Source: Liopterus haemorrhoidalis (Eukaryota > Arthropoda > Insecta > Coleoptera > Dytiscidae). From it: DNA of 64,000 nucleotides. Under the pieces are notes generated by a model that saw only the letters and a list, made by a program, of their open reading frames with translations, ran no database searches and was not told where the DNA came from. This document shows positions 43,630-55,217 of the stretch, in pieces. Location: positions 7,870,903 through 7,934,902 of the forward strand of contig OZ020624.1 of assembly GCA_963971575.1 (NCBI GenBank), read 5' to 3'. Made by a program: the position numbers and the translations under genes. Position 1 is the stretch's first letter, and every line of letters starts with the position of its first letter.

Positions 43630-44640
43630 GCTCTGATGAAGATTTCATATTAAATCGAAACGTTAGCGAAGTTAAAATATTGTTTTAATTTTAATTTCTG
43701 ACCAGTCCGAATCCCATTACTTCCTCATCATATTATATTTTACGGACGCAACCATCTAATTCAAGATTAAAAAATATAACTAAGGGAATTTCTAGTAACT
43801 AATTACCATAATGTAGTGATATTCATATACCGTGGTTATTTCATATGACTACTTTATTATTATTGACATCAGTGGCGTAGCCAAGGGGGGGAGGGCGGCG
43901 ACGGACCTGGGCCCCTCCCAGGACCAGCAGATTAAACGGCGCTGCTCGGGGAGTTAAAGATAAAATTTGTTAACCACAACAGTAGTTAATATTTAAATTA
44001 CTTAATTGTTAACAATATTGGCATTTTTTTTTTTTTCGTATAAATAAACATTTTTTTAATATTGCCTACTCTTGATAAAGTGACATAATTATTGTTCAAG
44101 TGAAAATTCATCACTTCCCAAATATGCTCCAACGAATTATATGAAAGGGAGCGTTGATCCTTTTCCCCCCTGACACATCGACTAAAACATTCGCCCAGTC
44201 AAATGATAAAACTGTTTTAAACAACTAATTACTCGATTCAGATAAGTTAAAGTGGAAATCTGACTTCGGTATAACCTTCAGAATGTAATTTTAAAATGAC
44301 CTCAAACGTGAAATAGAGTAGAAATAGTAGAAATATAATAAAGAGAGTAGTTTTGGAGACAATCGCCCTCTTAAAATCGGTATTTGGTTTTATTTTGTAG
44401 ATAAATGTGAATATCAATATCTTCTTAGGTATTTTTGAAATTATGATGTTTTACACACAAAAAGAACTGATATAAGTTGTACTGAACAACAGTGGCGTAT
44501 TCAGAGGGGCGGGGGCCACAAGTCCCCTCTGAAGGTCCAATGAAATATCTTATGTATTTTACAATAATAATAATAAGCTATATTTTATTATGATTAGTGT
44601 TGAAATTAACAGAAAATGCATATTTACATGTTATTTTTAG
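43630..44640. other. Intergenic filler with CAGTGGCGTAGCC-type ends
   Basis: CAGTGGCGTAGCCAAGG near 43871 and CAGTGGCGTATTCAGAGGG near 44491 look like starts of hAT-type elements. They point the same way, and no inverted partners were found. No coding signal. Confidence 0.4.
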
Positions 44641-44659
44641 GTTTTCGTGGATATAATCA

Positions 44660-45270
44660 AGAAATCCTTGGCTCGTGTTTTAGTTTTCTAGTACGTTGGT
44701 AGATGGCAGAAGATTGTAAAATAAATTACGAATACACCCGACTTCAAACGATCAGAAACTTCGTGTTCTAGCTGTAGATCAGCTGCCATTAGCCGTCAAA
44801 CACATGACAGTTGGTCACCCGGGTGACACTGGCATGTAATGACCTTGGCTCGAGTTTTAGTTTTCTGGTACATTGGTAGGTGGCGACAGAGTGCAAAATA
44901 AATTACGAATATAACCGACTTCGAACGATCAGAAACGTCGTGTTCTAGCTGTAGATCAGCCGCCATTAACTGTCAAACACATGCAGAGCCGCAGTAAGGA
45001 AAACTTGCGCTAGGGGCAAAACTGCGTTTTTGCGCCCTTGGCAAATAAATGTAAGTGAAAAGCAAAAACAAGATTCTCACCGCCCAAAATGTAGATGATG
45101 AGCAAAAAAAAGGTCCTCACCTCCCAAAATCCTAGTGAAGAGCAAAAAAAGGTCCTCGCTTTCGCAATGTGGCGCCCCTTGGTCATTAGCGCCCTTTTTC
45201 TTAGTGCGCTAGCCCCATCCCACTGCGGCTCTGAACACATGACAGTTGGTGTTGAAGTAATACGCATTTA
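44660..45270 (+). repeat. Two tandem ~176-bp units, the second split by a hAT MITE
   Basis: TTGGCTCGTGTTTTAGTTTT recurs at +176 (TTGGCTCGAGTTTTAGTTTT near 44844). The motif GACAGTTGG of the first unit (near 44807) returns near 45241, displaced by exactly the MITE and its duplication. Confidence 0.8.
44984..45233. mobile_element. hAT-type MITE, 250 bp, perfect 8-bp duplication
   Basis: CAGAGCCGCAGT and ACTGCGGCTCTG are inverted ends; AACACATG is duplicated at 44976-44983 and 45234-45241. The interior has three short tandem units with GAGCAAAAAAAGGTCCTC. Confidence 0.9.
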
Positions 45271-45487
45271 AGCTTGTTAATTTTCAAATACATGGTTCAA
45301 ATAATAGAGTTTTATTTCCAATTTTGGTCATCTTATACTGTATTTGATACATGCATTGTACATCTCGGGAAGACGGACAAAAATTGATTTTTTGCGGATA
45401 TTGTCTTATAATGATTTGAAATGTGTAGAAACCAAATATGAGGCCGAAAAAATAAAAAAACAGGTATAGCCTCCAATTTTATTAATA

Positions 45488-45746
45488 TAAGCTGTTCACT
45501 TTTGTAAGAACACACTAGATCTGGTTATTTTGGTTACTTTTATGGTGTGTTACTGACTTTAAATGTCAATTAAAAATATTCCTTACGCTATAAAACCGAC
45601 TTTAGGTTGATAAGGTTATAATTAAGATATCATTTATCATTATGACATATGTCAAATGGATCGACATTTGACATACAGCTTCAAAGGTGCAAACGATTGA
45701 AAACAAAATTCCCTCTTAGTTTGTTCTTACAAAAGTGAACGACTTA
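45488..45746. mobile_element. 259-bp MITE, TA duplication
   Basis: TAAGCTGTTCACTTTTGTAA and the inverted right end (TTACAAAAGTGAACGACTTA) are flanked by TA at 45486-45487 and 45747-45748. Confidence 0.85.
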
Positions 45747-45980
45747 TACAGTTTTTGTAATTAGTAATTATAATGTTGTGTTTAAAATAATATTTAATGT
45801 TGTGTATAATTTTGTGTTTCAAAAATAAATAGCTTACACGTTTTATTTAGATTTATTTATTTAAATTCCTTATTTATGTGTTATATTAATGTATATGGAT
45901 TATTAAATATATATGTATTTCTTTGTTAATTGTAAAACTTTTGATAATATAAATAATAAAATATATTTAATATATACATA

Positions 45981-46387
45981 AAGTCTGTTCCAAACGGTTA
46001 GGCGTAACTAGATTTAGCAATCTAGTTACTTTCATCGTTTAAATCATGCTTTTCGGCCGTTTTGTTTAAGCTTTGTAAATCATACTTACAATAAACATTT
46101 TTTAGTTAAGGTTAATATCATTTTAAAATGTAATTTTCTTTATATTATGATTTTTTGTGTCATTCTTAATACAAATTTCCCATTTATTTATTTTTTTGTC
46201 ATTAAAATATCTAAAAAAAATATTTAATTTTGACATATGTCATTCGTTTCCATGGTTTCATTGTTGGAATTTTAAATTTTGACATTTCAACATGAAAAAT
46301 GAAATAACCCAAGCAAGGTCCCTTCTCGTGACAACCTAAAAGAACGAAATTCCCATTTAGTTCCGCTTAACCGTTTGGAACAGACTG
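45981..46387. mobile_element. MITE family C, full-length copy
   Basis: AAGTCTGTTCCAAACGGTTA at the left and CCGTTTGGAACAGACTG at the right, with TA on both sides. It is the reverse complement of the copy at 39317 with high identity. Confidence 0.88.
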
Positions 46388-46739
46388 TATATTTAACGTA
46401 AATCAGATAGTAAAATTTAAATTTGGCGGTTGTTGTTGGTGCTGGAAAATATTGAAACTTACGTAATATCTCCAATTTGAAATAAAAAAATAAAGATATA
46501 AATAAATAAATAAAAAAAAAAAAATGATAAAGTTGGTTTTGCACTGTACCTTCTCAATTAGAGCTTAACTCTGATTGGTTGTGTTTAAAAGGGAAAATAC
46601 TGTAGACTAAGCGGGAAGTTGCAAGACTTGTACTTAACAACCCTCCCTCAATTTGCCCAAAATTAATCCTATTTAAAATAGTCATTGAACAAGTTCTTAT
46701 CACTATTTTTTTTTTTTTTTTTTTTTTAATTTTAAACCC

Positions 46740-46898
46740 AAGTCTGCTCCTTTTGTTTAGGCGGAACTAGATTTTCAATTCAAGCTTTTGATCATTTTGT
46801 TCAGGAAAAGCCAACTTCAATATATAAAAAAATAGCTAATGACAACTTACAAAAATGAAAATTCCGGTTAGTTCCGTCTAATCGTTTGGAATAGACTG
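46740..46898. mobile_element. MITE family C, short form (~160 bp)
   Basis: The ends AAGTCTGCTCCTTTTGTTTA and CGTTTGGAATAGACTG belong to family C, but the interior (AATATATAAAAAAATAGCTA) is different and is shared with the copy at 50527. Confidence 0.8.
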
Positions 46899-46940
46899 TA
46901 ATTCGTTATATTGTGAATTTATTTTAAAATAAAACATTTA

Positions 46941-47010
46941 GTGGTAACACATATGCTCTGCGTTGCGAAGGTCTCGGGTTCGATACCATTCAGGCATGGA
47001 AATTTTCAAA
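46941..47010 (+). mobile_element. Truncated copy of the tRNA-derived SINE
   Basis: GTGGTAACACATATGCTCTG through CTCGGGTTCGATACCATTCA matches the SINE at 18262 with few changes. The first ~18 bases are missing, and the tail is diverged. Confidence 0.7.
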
Positions 47011-47174
47011 AATCGCGCTAATTTAATTAGTAAAAACAAATAATTTGAGATGGCGTAATATGTTATGATCACTGTGTTTATGAAACATCATTTATAGCAA
47101 CTTTCAAACAATTGTTGTCATTTTTGTAAAATTTATTGGCGTTTCAATAGCGTACGTTTTATGAGCATTGACAA

Positions 47175-48150
47175 TGGGTGCGTTTTGTTGTGCCAATTCT
47201 GGTTTCGGTTTAACCAGAATACGCGTTTTGTTGCGATTGTATTCTCATTCTATTCATTCTACTCATTCGATGACTCGAGTTCGAACGACTGGAATGAATA
47301 AGTGTGGTGGGGATGAAAAGTAATATTTGAATGCAGTTGTTTTCATTTGGTTTTTAAATGTATTAGAATTAAATCTTGGTATTACTGCTTCAAAATAATT
47401 TTTACTTTTAGGTATTTTCTCATTTTGTGTCCTAAAATAAATACAGTCTGTTCCAAACGGTTAAGCGGAACTAAATTTTGCAATCTAGTTACTTTCATCG
47501 TTTAAATCGTGCTTTTCGACCGTTTTGTTTAAGCTTTGTAAATCATACTTACAATACACATTTTTTGTTAACGTTAATATCATTTTAAATTGTCATTTTC
47601 TTTATATTTTGATATTTTGTGTCATTCTTAATACAAATTTCCCATTTATTAATTTTTTTGTCATTAAAATATATTAAAAAAATAATTTAATTTTGACATA
47701 GGTCTTTCGTTTCCATGGTTTCATTGTTGTAATTTTAAATTTTGACATTGCAACGTGAAAAATGAAATAACCCAAGCAAGGTCCCTTGTCGTGACAACCT
47801 AAAAGAACGAAATTCCCATTGAGTTCCGCCTAAGCGTTTGAAACAGACTGTATATACCTATATGATTTTAATATAGTACTGTTAAATCTAAACTTAAAAT
47901 GTATGTACAATTCAATTACTTGTTCTAAAACATAACGTTCTAGAATATTTGCTTCAAATATAAAGTTTTCTTATTCTGCATTTATTATTTAGATTATCCA
48001 TTTAGGTGAAACATGTTCTTTATTTGTTCTACAACCATATGACTTAACCTCCATGCAAATGTCATTCCATGTTTACTTTACGATCAAAATTGTCGTTTTC
48101 TTGCGCATCAATTCTAGTACTTCTAACCAGCCACCAACAAAACGCACCCA
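47175..48150. mobile_element. Possible hAT-type element with TGGGTGCGTTTTGTTG ends
   Basis: TGGGTGCGTTTTGTTG at the left is inverted at the right (CAACAAAACGCACCCA). Flanking 8-mers (ATTGACAA / ATGGCTAA) match at five of eight positions, so the duplication is doubtful. A family C MITE is nested inside. Confidence 0.55.
47444..47850. mobile_element. MITE family C, full-length copy
   Basis: CAGTCTGTTCCAAACGGTTA and CGTTTGAAACAGACTG ends, with TA at 47442-47443 and 47851-47852. It is nested in the 47175-48150 element. Confidence 0.9.
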
Positions 48151-48221
48151 ATGGCTAATTCTAGGAAAGTTATTTTATTATTATTCTTAAATTTTAAAAT
48201 TATAAAATACATTTTATGTTA

Positions 48222-48609
48222 AAGTCTGTTCCAAACGGTTAGGCGGAACTAGATTTGGCAATCTAGTTACTTTCATTGTTTAAATCATGCTTTTCGGCCG
48301 TTTTGTTTAAGCTTTGTAAATCATACTTACAATAAACATTTTTTGGTTAAGGTTAATATCATTTTAAAATGTCGTTTTCTTTATATTATGATTTTTTGTG
48401 TCATTCTTAATACAAATTTCCCATTTATTTATTTTTTTTTCATTAAAATACGTAAAAAAAATGACATATGTCATTCGTTTCCTTGTTGGAATTTTAAATT
48501 TTGACATTTCAACATGAAAAATGAAATAACCCAAGCAAGGTCCCTTCTCGTGACAACCTAAAAGAACAAAATTCCTATTTAGTTCCGCTTAACCGTTTGG
48601 AACAGACTG
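48222..48609. mobile_element. MITE family C, full-length copy with small deletions
   Basis: AAGTCTGTTCCAAACGGTTA and CCGTTTGGAACAGACTG ends with TA on both sides. It is 388 bp, about 19 shorter than the other full copies, mainly from losses near 48460 and 48485. Confidence 0.88.
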
Positions 48610-48929
48610 TAGACAGTATATTTTTATATACTCATAACCTCAAAAACTTAAATTTTGTTGAAACCGGCAAACGATATTCAATGAATAAAGCCACCGGCCT
48701 TTTAAAAGGACGGTAGGATCATGTCCTACCATATTTTATTTATGAAGTTTTTGATACATTAGTGAATTTTATGTTATTTAATTTTATTTACTCAAAATAA
48801 CTGAAAAATAAAACAATTTATCGTAACACGGCCGTCCTGCTCCTGCCACGTCCTCGCGGCATCTTCAGAATTTAATAACTGCAAATAAAACAGAGTAAAC
48901 GAAAACATAATGTTAGTTTTGCCCGTCTC

Positions 48930-49124
48930 CTTGAGGTTCCTGACCATCCAGAGTTTCACTGAACTCCTTGAACATTCAGCGTCGAACAAAACAAACACAT
49001 CTCCTTGAGGTCCCTGACCATCCAGAGTTCCTCTGAACTCCATTTTAGGTCCAACAACTCCTTGAGGTCCCTGACCATCCAGAGTGAAACAAAACAAACA
49101 CAACTCTTTGGGGTCCCTGACCAT
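48930..49124 (-). repeat. Short minisatellite with CTGACCATCCAGAG units
   Basis: CTCCTTGAGGTCCCTGACCA with TCCAGAG following occurs about four times at 45-66 bp spacing. A long minus-strand open frame (49238-48792) reads TLDGQGPQG repeatedly through it, but it also crosses a hAT end and has no domain, so it is not called as a gene. Confidence 0.7.
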
Positions 49125-49846
49125 CAGTGATGGGCGTTTACACGTAAACTTTAATTGTTTACGTTTACGTGTAAACTTATGTAAACAATTGGTAAACTTG
49201 TCAACAATGTAAACAATGTAAGCTTTGTAAACTGTCAAATAATGAGGTTAGTTTTAGTTACTTAATACGAATAATAGAGAGTTAATGAACAAGTATATTC
49301 AGTTCAAACAATAAATTTAAAAAAATGGTGGGAAGAAACCGAAGGAATAGTTCTGAAGAACTAGGTTTTGTTTTAATTAAAGAAAATAAAAGAAAATACA
49401 GGGCGTTACGCAAAATTTGCAATGAACCTTTTCGTTATTAAAAAATATAGGCTGATTTTCTTAAAGGGGAAAATAATGTATTTTGTTATTAAAAAAATTA
49501 GACTGAATTTTTTAAAGAAAAAAGTTTTTTCTTTTTCATATTCATATTTACTAATTTGTATGTAACACCTGTATAATGATGCAAATTCGATTTTTATTAA
49601 TATGTATATTGGCTTATCGTAATTTTATATACTTACTTTTTCATTTAAAATCGTTTCATTAAAATTTTATTATTTATAAAAATGTATTGAAAATGAGGTT
49701 CTGTAATTCAAAACAAGTGCGCATGTCTAAATCATTGTTTACAATGTTTACGTTGTTTACAAGAGTTTTTGTGTTTACTTTACATCAATTGTTTACGCGT
49801 CAACAATGAGATAACTTACATCATGTAACTTACGCGCCCATCACTG
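49125..49846 (+). mobile_element. hAT element with BED-finger remnant, copy 2
   Basis: CAGTGATGGGCG and CGCCCATCACTG are inverted ends; CTGACCAT is duplicated at 49117-49124 and 49847-49854. The interior is collinear with 40769-41417 and keeps MVGRNRRNSSEELGFVLIKE and RALRKICNEPF, where the first Cys of the finger has become Arg. Confidence 0.9.
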
Positions 49847-50204
49847 CTGACCATCCATTTATTTTGCTCAAAGACGTTGCGCTGTTTGCAGCAAAAAAGC
49901 TAATTTTGTTCATAAAAAATTTACCTAATGTAGGTTTACATCCTAAAAATTGTTTTTTGGACTATCATACAAGCATATGATTTTATAGTTTAGTTTATAT
50001 TAGAGTTTATAAAATAATTTTGAAATAATTTTGGAATTAATAAAGCATTTAAATAAATAGGTTGTTATTATTCTGATAGTAGTATATAGCAGGGATGGGG
50101 AGTCGACAGAAAAATTATCGACTCCCGACTCTCGACTCCGGAGTCGGTATTTTTGAAAATCGACTCCGACTCCGACTCCCGACTCCTTTCACTGGTAAAT
50201 TGTA

Positions 50205-50396
50205 CAGTCTATTCCAAATGTTTAAGCGGAACTAAATGGAATTTTTATTTTCTCAAATTATCACGAGTTTACTTTTTAACTATCAAAGTGGGCTTTTGTT
50301 AAACAAAATGATACAAAGCTTCATTCAATCCTTAAAAGTTAGTAGATTTCGATATCTAATTCCGCTTAAACCAAGCAAACAGACTATACTTACATT
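50205..50396. mobile_element. MITE family C, short form
   Basis: CAGTCTATTCCAAATGTTTA at the left and CCAAGCAAACAGACTA at the right, with TA at 50203-50204 and 50397-50398. More diverged than the other copies. Confidence 0.7.
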
Positions 50397-50526
50397 AAAT
50401 ATTTAGGGTTGGGACGAGCTGTTTTTATAAAATGTCATTTTCATTTCATCTTGACTATTGAGTCATTTTTAATACAAATTTTCAAATATATTAGTTTAAA
50501 AAAAAAATTGTTTTGTATTTTATATA

Positions 50527-50708
50527 AAGTCTGTTCCTTTGGTTTAGGCGGAACTAGATTTTCAGTACTAGTTACTTTTACCGTTTGATTGAAGCTTTTG
50601 ATCATTTTGTTCAGGAAAATCCAACTTCAATATATAAAAAAATAGCTAATGACAACTTACAAAAATGAAAATTCCAGTTAGTTCCGCTTAATCGTTTGGA
50701 ACAGACTG
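50527..50708. mobile_element. MITE family C, short form
   Basis: AAGTCTGTTCCTTTGGTTTA and CGTTTGGAACAGACTG ends with TA on both sides. The interior matches the short copy at 46740. Confidence 0.82.
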
Positions 50709-51183
50709 TACTTTATTTTTCATAATATGTCACTTTTTTCTTTTGACATATAGATTTTAGCTGCCAACATGAAACATAAAATAATCACAAAGCCCGTTAC
50801 AACTTGAGAAAATAAAAATCCAGTTTAGTTTCGTTTTAACATAATAAACAAAGTATACAAAAAAAGAAAAATTAGATATTACTAAAAATTAACTAAATTT
50901 TTAACTGAAAAGCATGAAGGAAACCGGAATTGAATATTTTTAATTTCATTTTCGTTCATGAACAGAGAAAAAATGTCGTTCCTGTTCCCATTCTTTAACA
51001 AATTCTGGTAGTATGGTATTTTGCTTTCGCTTTCGGATTGTTCTCATCCTTGATAAATATGTAGTCAAAGAGTCGGGAGTCGATAACTTTTTCCGACTCC
51101 CGACTCCGACTCCTCCAAAAAGCTTCGACTCCTCGACTCCCGACTCCCGACTCCGACTCCGACTCCCCATCCCTGGTATATAG

Positions 51184-52330
51184 TCCTACCGTGCTTTAAA
51201 ATAAAATAAAATTCTGTTCAGTAAAAAATAATAATTTTATAATCATTTTCATGCATATTTATACACAATTAACTAAATTTTTACAAAAAAAACAATTTTT
51301 TTTGCAAAAAAAGTTTCAGGTTTAAATGGGTTAATAACCTCGTGTCTAGATCGTTTCATAGTCACCTGTAACACGCATTGATATAAAGTCTGAAAAATGA
51401 AAAACAAATAAAGCCTCCAATGTTATTTCAATAGATCGCCAAAGCTTCAAAAACTGTATTAGTTTTGTAGATCATATGCTACAGCTCCCCGTTTCAAGCA
51501 AATGTTTGCATTGTATGTGTATTTGTATAGTATTATCGCTGATGTACCGTTGTCGGTAATCGAGTTTCCGTCTGTCCGGTAAAATTAATGGCAACTACAA
51601 ATCAAGTTAATCATAACTCAGTCTGCAATGACGTGTTTTGACATGATATTTTGTACTACCTGTATACCAACGCTATCTTTACGAGTATGCATACTAGTGC
51701 ATTCTCTAATAAATTTTACTGTATCTTTATTACAAATATCAGCGTTAACTTATTTGCAATGACAAGGTTTATGGTTTTAAAATACATGTATTATCATAAA
51801 ATGTACAAATACATTATTTAAAATACTATGTAGTCATATCCTAGACATCTGATTATGTTTCGTCATTCTGGTGAATAAAAATACGTTTTCTTTTCAATAA
51901 TTGGATTTAATACTGATTAAGAAAATCAATAAAAATATTAAAATAAAACATTTGTATACTTTTTAACATTAATAATATTCTTTACAGTAACTAAATAATG
52001 TTTTCTTATAATTTTTACACCAAAATATTATAAGATACATAATTAACAATATTGTTAATGATTAATAAAAATGACAGTCGTCTTCAAAATCAATGGATTT
52101 GATTATTTCGAAATATCTCGTGCTTCCATTCAGTAATATGAATGTATTTGGCACAATCCTTTTTACATAAAAGTGAAGTTTTCTTAAAACTTTTAGACTG
52201 TGTATTTTCTCACTATGAAAAACTATGTGAAATAGTGATTTCAAAAAATTTGCATCACAATTCAACAAATGTTAACATTTTGTTCATTTTGTCACAAAAT
52301 ATAAATTCTATCATTATTGTGGACGTATGT
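51184..52330. other. Intergenic and 3' flank of GIGYF, nothing else recognised
   Basis: This is AT-rich DNA downstream of the GIGYF stop on the minus strand. The 3' untranslated region must begin here, but no certain poly(A) signal was placed. Open frames near 52062-52270 have no domain. Confidence 0.5.
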
Positions 52331-52456
52331 TTAGAGGTTATCGCCGTAATCTCGATCACCAACGTTGATCCTATCTTGGGCTGCGATCACATTGAACCCG
52401 AGGGCTCGGTTATCCAGTTTCACCATCTTGGATTTCTTTGTTTTCTTGCCCTTACC
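52331..52456 (-). CDS. Gigyf: GIGYF terminal exon
   Basis: The acceptor TTTTCCAG precedes 52456; the exon enters in phase 0. It encodes [20 protein letters not shown], then [20 protein letters not shown] and L, followed by TAA (52333-52331). This Lys-rich stretch followed by LGFxVxAxxDRxNxG is the end of GIGYF proteins from insects to mammals. Confidence 0.93.
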   Translation of the reverse strand, partial: GKGKKTKKSKMVKLDNRALGFNVIAAQDRINVGDRDYGDNL

Positions 52457-55172
52457 CTGGAAAAACAACACCGTTATTGTTTGTAGCATGAAAATCAGAA
52501 AAAAATAGTATTTTATTTAACAAGCGTATAAAGGAGGGTATATTGCAAGAGGATTTACCACCCAAGCCATAGGCAAGGGTTGCGAGTCAAATACAAAATT
52601 TTATCTACAACTAAGGGCCGGTTTCTGAAAGCTTAGTTAACTATAACCAAATAGTTAGAAAATGGTTGCTGGTTCCTTATGAGATTTTTATATTTAGCCG
52701 AGTTTAACCAAACTATTAAACTGGGATAAGCTTTCAAAAACCGGCCCTATATAGTTTTATCATTAAAATATTATGTGAAGTGTGAATTTTCACACATTTC
52801 AGAGTTTCGCAGGTATTTAGTAAGTGAATGATGATTATTTGGAATGCCAAAACAAATTTTATGTTAAAATATTTTTTTATTAATTTTAATTCGAATGTCT
52901 AATACCATTATTTGGGTTTCTAAATATTTGCAGTATTTTTTTTTTTTTATATAGCAAGGTTTATTAATATTTTGAAAATTGCGCCTACGGCTTCCATTGG
53001 TTGTTTAAGTCATAAACTCCGCCCCTCTGATTTCGTATACATTCAAACATAGAATTAAATTATAATTTCAACACTTCCCACTGGTTATTAAATTTACACT
53101 TTTAAAAATTAAATGTAACATTTGCCAAAATATAACTAGAATTTTGACAAAATAATTTAAACAAAATAAAAATGAAAAAAAAAAAAAACGAAAAATAAAT
53201 ATTGACGGGATTCGTACTGTAGTTTCAACTCACGTAGCGACAACGTTACCACTGTACAACGCAGGTTCACTCGTTTACTATGTTAAATAGCGGATTAAAT
53301 ATTTACATATTTTAGTTAAAAACAAAAAATGCGTTATTTTCCGAAAACATAATCTGATCGAAAATTCATGTTGTACTATTCCGGTTCACACCAATGTACA
53401 TTACTTAGAATTTTTTCAGATTTTTAGTTTAAACCATCTGGGCTACAGGGTGTTGGACAAAATTTTTTTTGCACAATTTTTGCAAAAATCGCCTCATAAT
53501 AATTTATTTTGCAAAAATAAAATTTTGATCGTTAATCCACGTTCCAAGGGCTTTCATTTGATATGCTACACAGAATTGTAAAAAAATATATTTTTTTTTT
53601 TTCGATGAGCATATATTTGTTTATATTTTTAGGGGGATATGTTTTTTAGATGTTTTAGTATTTTTCCTATGTGCGGGTCAAAGAGTTGTATAAGCATGCC
53701 AAATTTCAACTCTCTAGGTTTAGCCGTTTGGCTACAATTTTAAGTTAAGTTAACTTTTAGTAGTTTATTAAGTTGATAAGACGTTTATTTAGATCATATA
53801 ATTAAATATAAACTTAGCACAATTAAACAATATTTTTAAATTGGTTTACTATAACCAAATTGTTGTCTGCTCTCTGAACCTAAAATTTATTAAATTGGCA
53901 ATGAAAAGTAATAAGAGATGGAAGGTATAATATATATAACTGTCTCTTATTTATTTCCCCCACTATATTCTGTAGTATCAAAAGTTGAAATGACGTCAGA
54001 GTTGGATAGTATTGAAAAAAGTATAATGTAGAATGGACTTTACTCTTTCAAACCATATACAGTAGATTTCGCGTACTCAGGACACCGGTTAATCGGGAAA
54101 GCCGCTTATTAGGGACAAATCCTAGAGAACGGAAACAAAACCGAGGAAATATCGTAAATTTACTTCGCTTTTTCGGGACAATATTCCGTTTAATCGGGAC
54201 AGTAATCGTGTGAATCCCCGTGGCGCCGGGAATCATGTTGGAGTGGGTATTCACTTTGACATCATTATCTATAAGCGTGTGGTCGAGTTCACGTAAATTT
54301 AGTGTACTGATATAACCCTTACCGGGATGCCAAGAAAGGATTTGACACATTTGATGTATTACGTATATAATTTTTTAATATGTATACATACCTACGAATA
54401 GTTTTGTGAGTTGTTTTATTTTTCTGCAATTTATCAAATAAAATACTTATCAAAAAACACTAATCCGAATTCGAATAATTGGGCCAGCCGGTTAATCGGG
54501 ACAAAATGCACTAGTCCCGATGAAGCGGAATCGACTGTATAACTTTTGCAAATTGCATTTTGCTATGAGCAATAGTGACCAAATTCTTGCGTCAATCCCG
54601 TAAACGATCGGAAAGACGGATATTCGACGAGAAAAATCAAAATATCTAATCTATAAAACAGTACTAACCTTAACCTCCTGGAACTCGGTGGTTGAAGGGT
54701 TAATGGCTGGTGCAGGTGTGTTGAGGTCATCTCTGTACTCAGTAGTGGGGCGCTCTCTGTTTCGACAACGCGAACGTCTCTCTACGAACTGGTTGGCGAA
54801 GTGTGCAGTCTGCGGAGTGTCACCCAGGTACTGACGTACGTAATCTTTCACCTCGTACGGAGATTCGATGTCGCGTAGAAAACTAATAAATGTTGGAACT
54901 AAAACAATACAAATTATACAGTCAGTCAGTAAATTCATACACATGTAAAGTCTGTTGTTGACATTATACTTTTATCCTAAGAATTATAATACCCATTTTT
55001 TAGCTTCGTGTGGAACTAGATAGTAATTTCTTTTTTTAATGTTACATACCTGCATCTCAAATGTTAAGTGAAATTTTTAATGTTTGCTGATTTGTGTAGA
55101 GAGAGATTTTTATAAAAAACAATAGGATTTTTATAAAAAACAATATCTTCCCAATTAATAGGAGAATTTTTA

Positions 55173-55217
<45 letters not shown>

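Larger units (their letters stand above)
50090..51175. mobile_element. hAT-type MITE with GACTCC-rich ends and nested MITEs
   Basis: CAGGGATGGGGAGTCG and CGACTCCCCATCCCTG are inverted; GTATATAG is duplicated at 50082-50089 and 51176-51183. Many CGACTCC units lie near both ends. Two short family C MITEs are inserted inside. Confidence 0.92.

Noticed and set aside
43871..44530. Complete hAT element between two CAGTGGCGTA motifs
   Set aside because: The two motifs have the same orientation and no shared 8-bp duplication, so they do not bound one element.
48792..49238. 148-codon minus-strand open frame
   Set aside because: It crosses from a minisatellite into a hAT element with an 8-bp duplication, so it cannot be an old gene.
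54048..54350. 100-codon minus-strand open frame
   Set aside because: It is mostly the pogo-like MITE with its repeated CCCGATTAAxCGG units and no domain.
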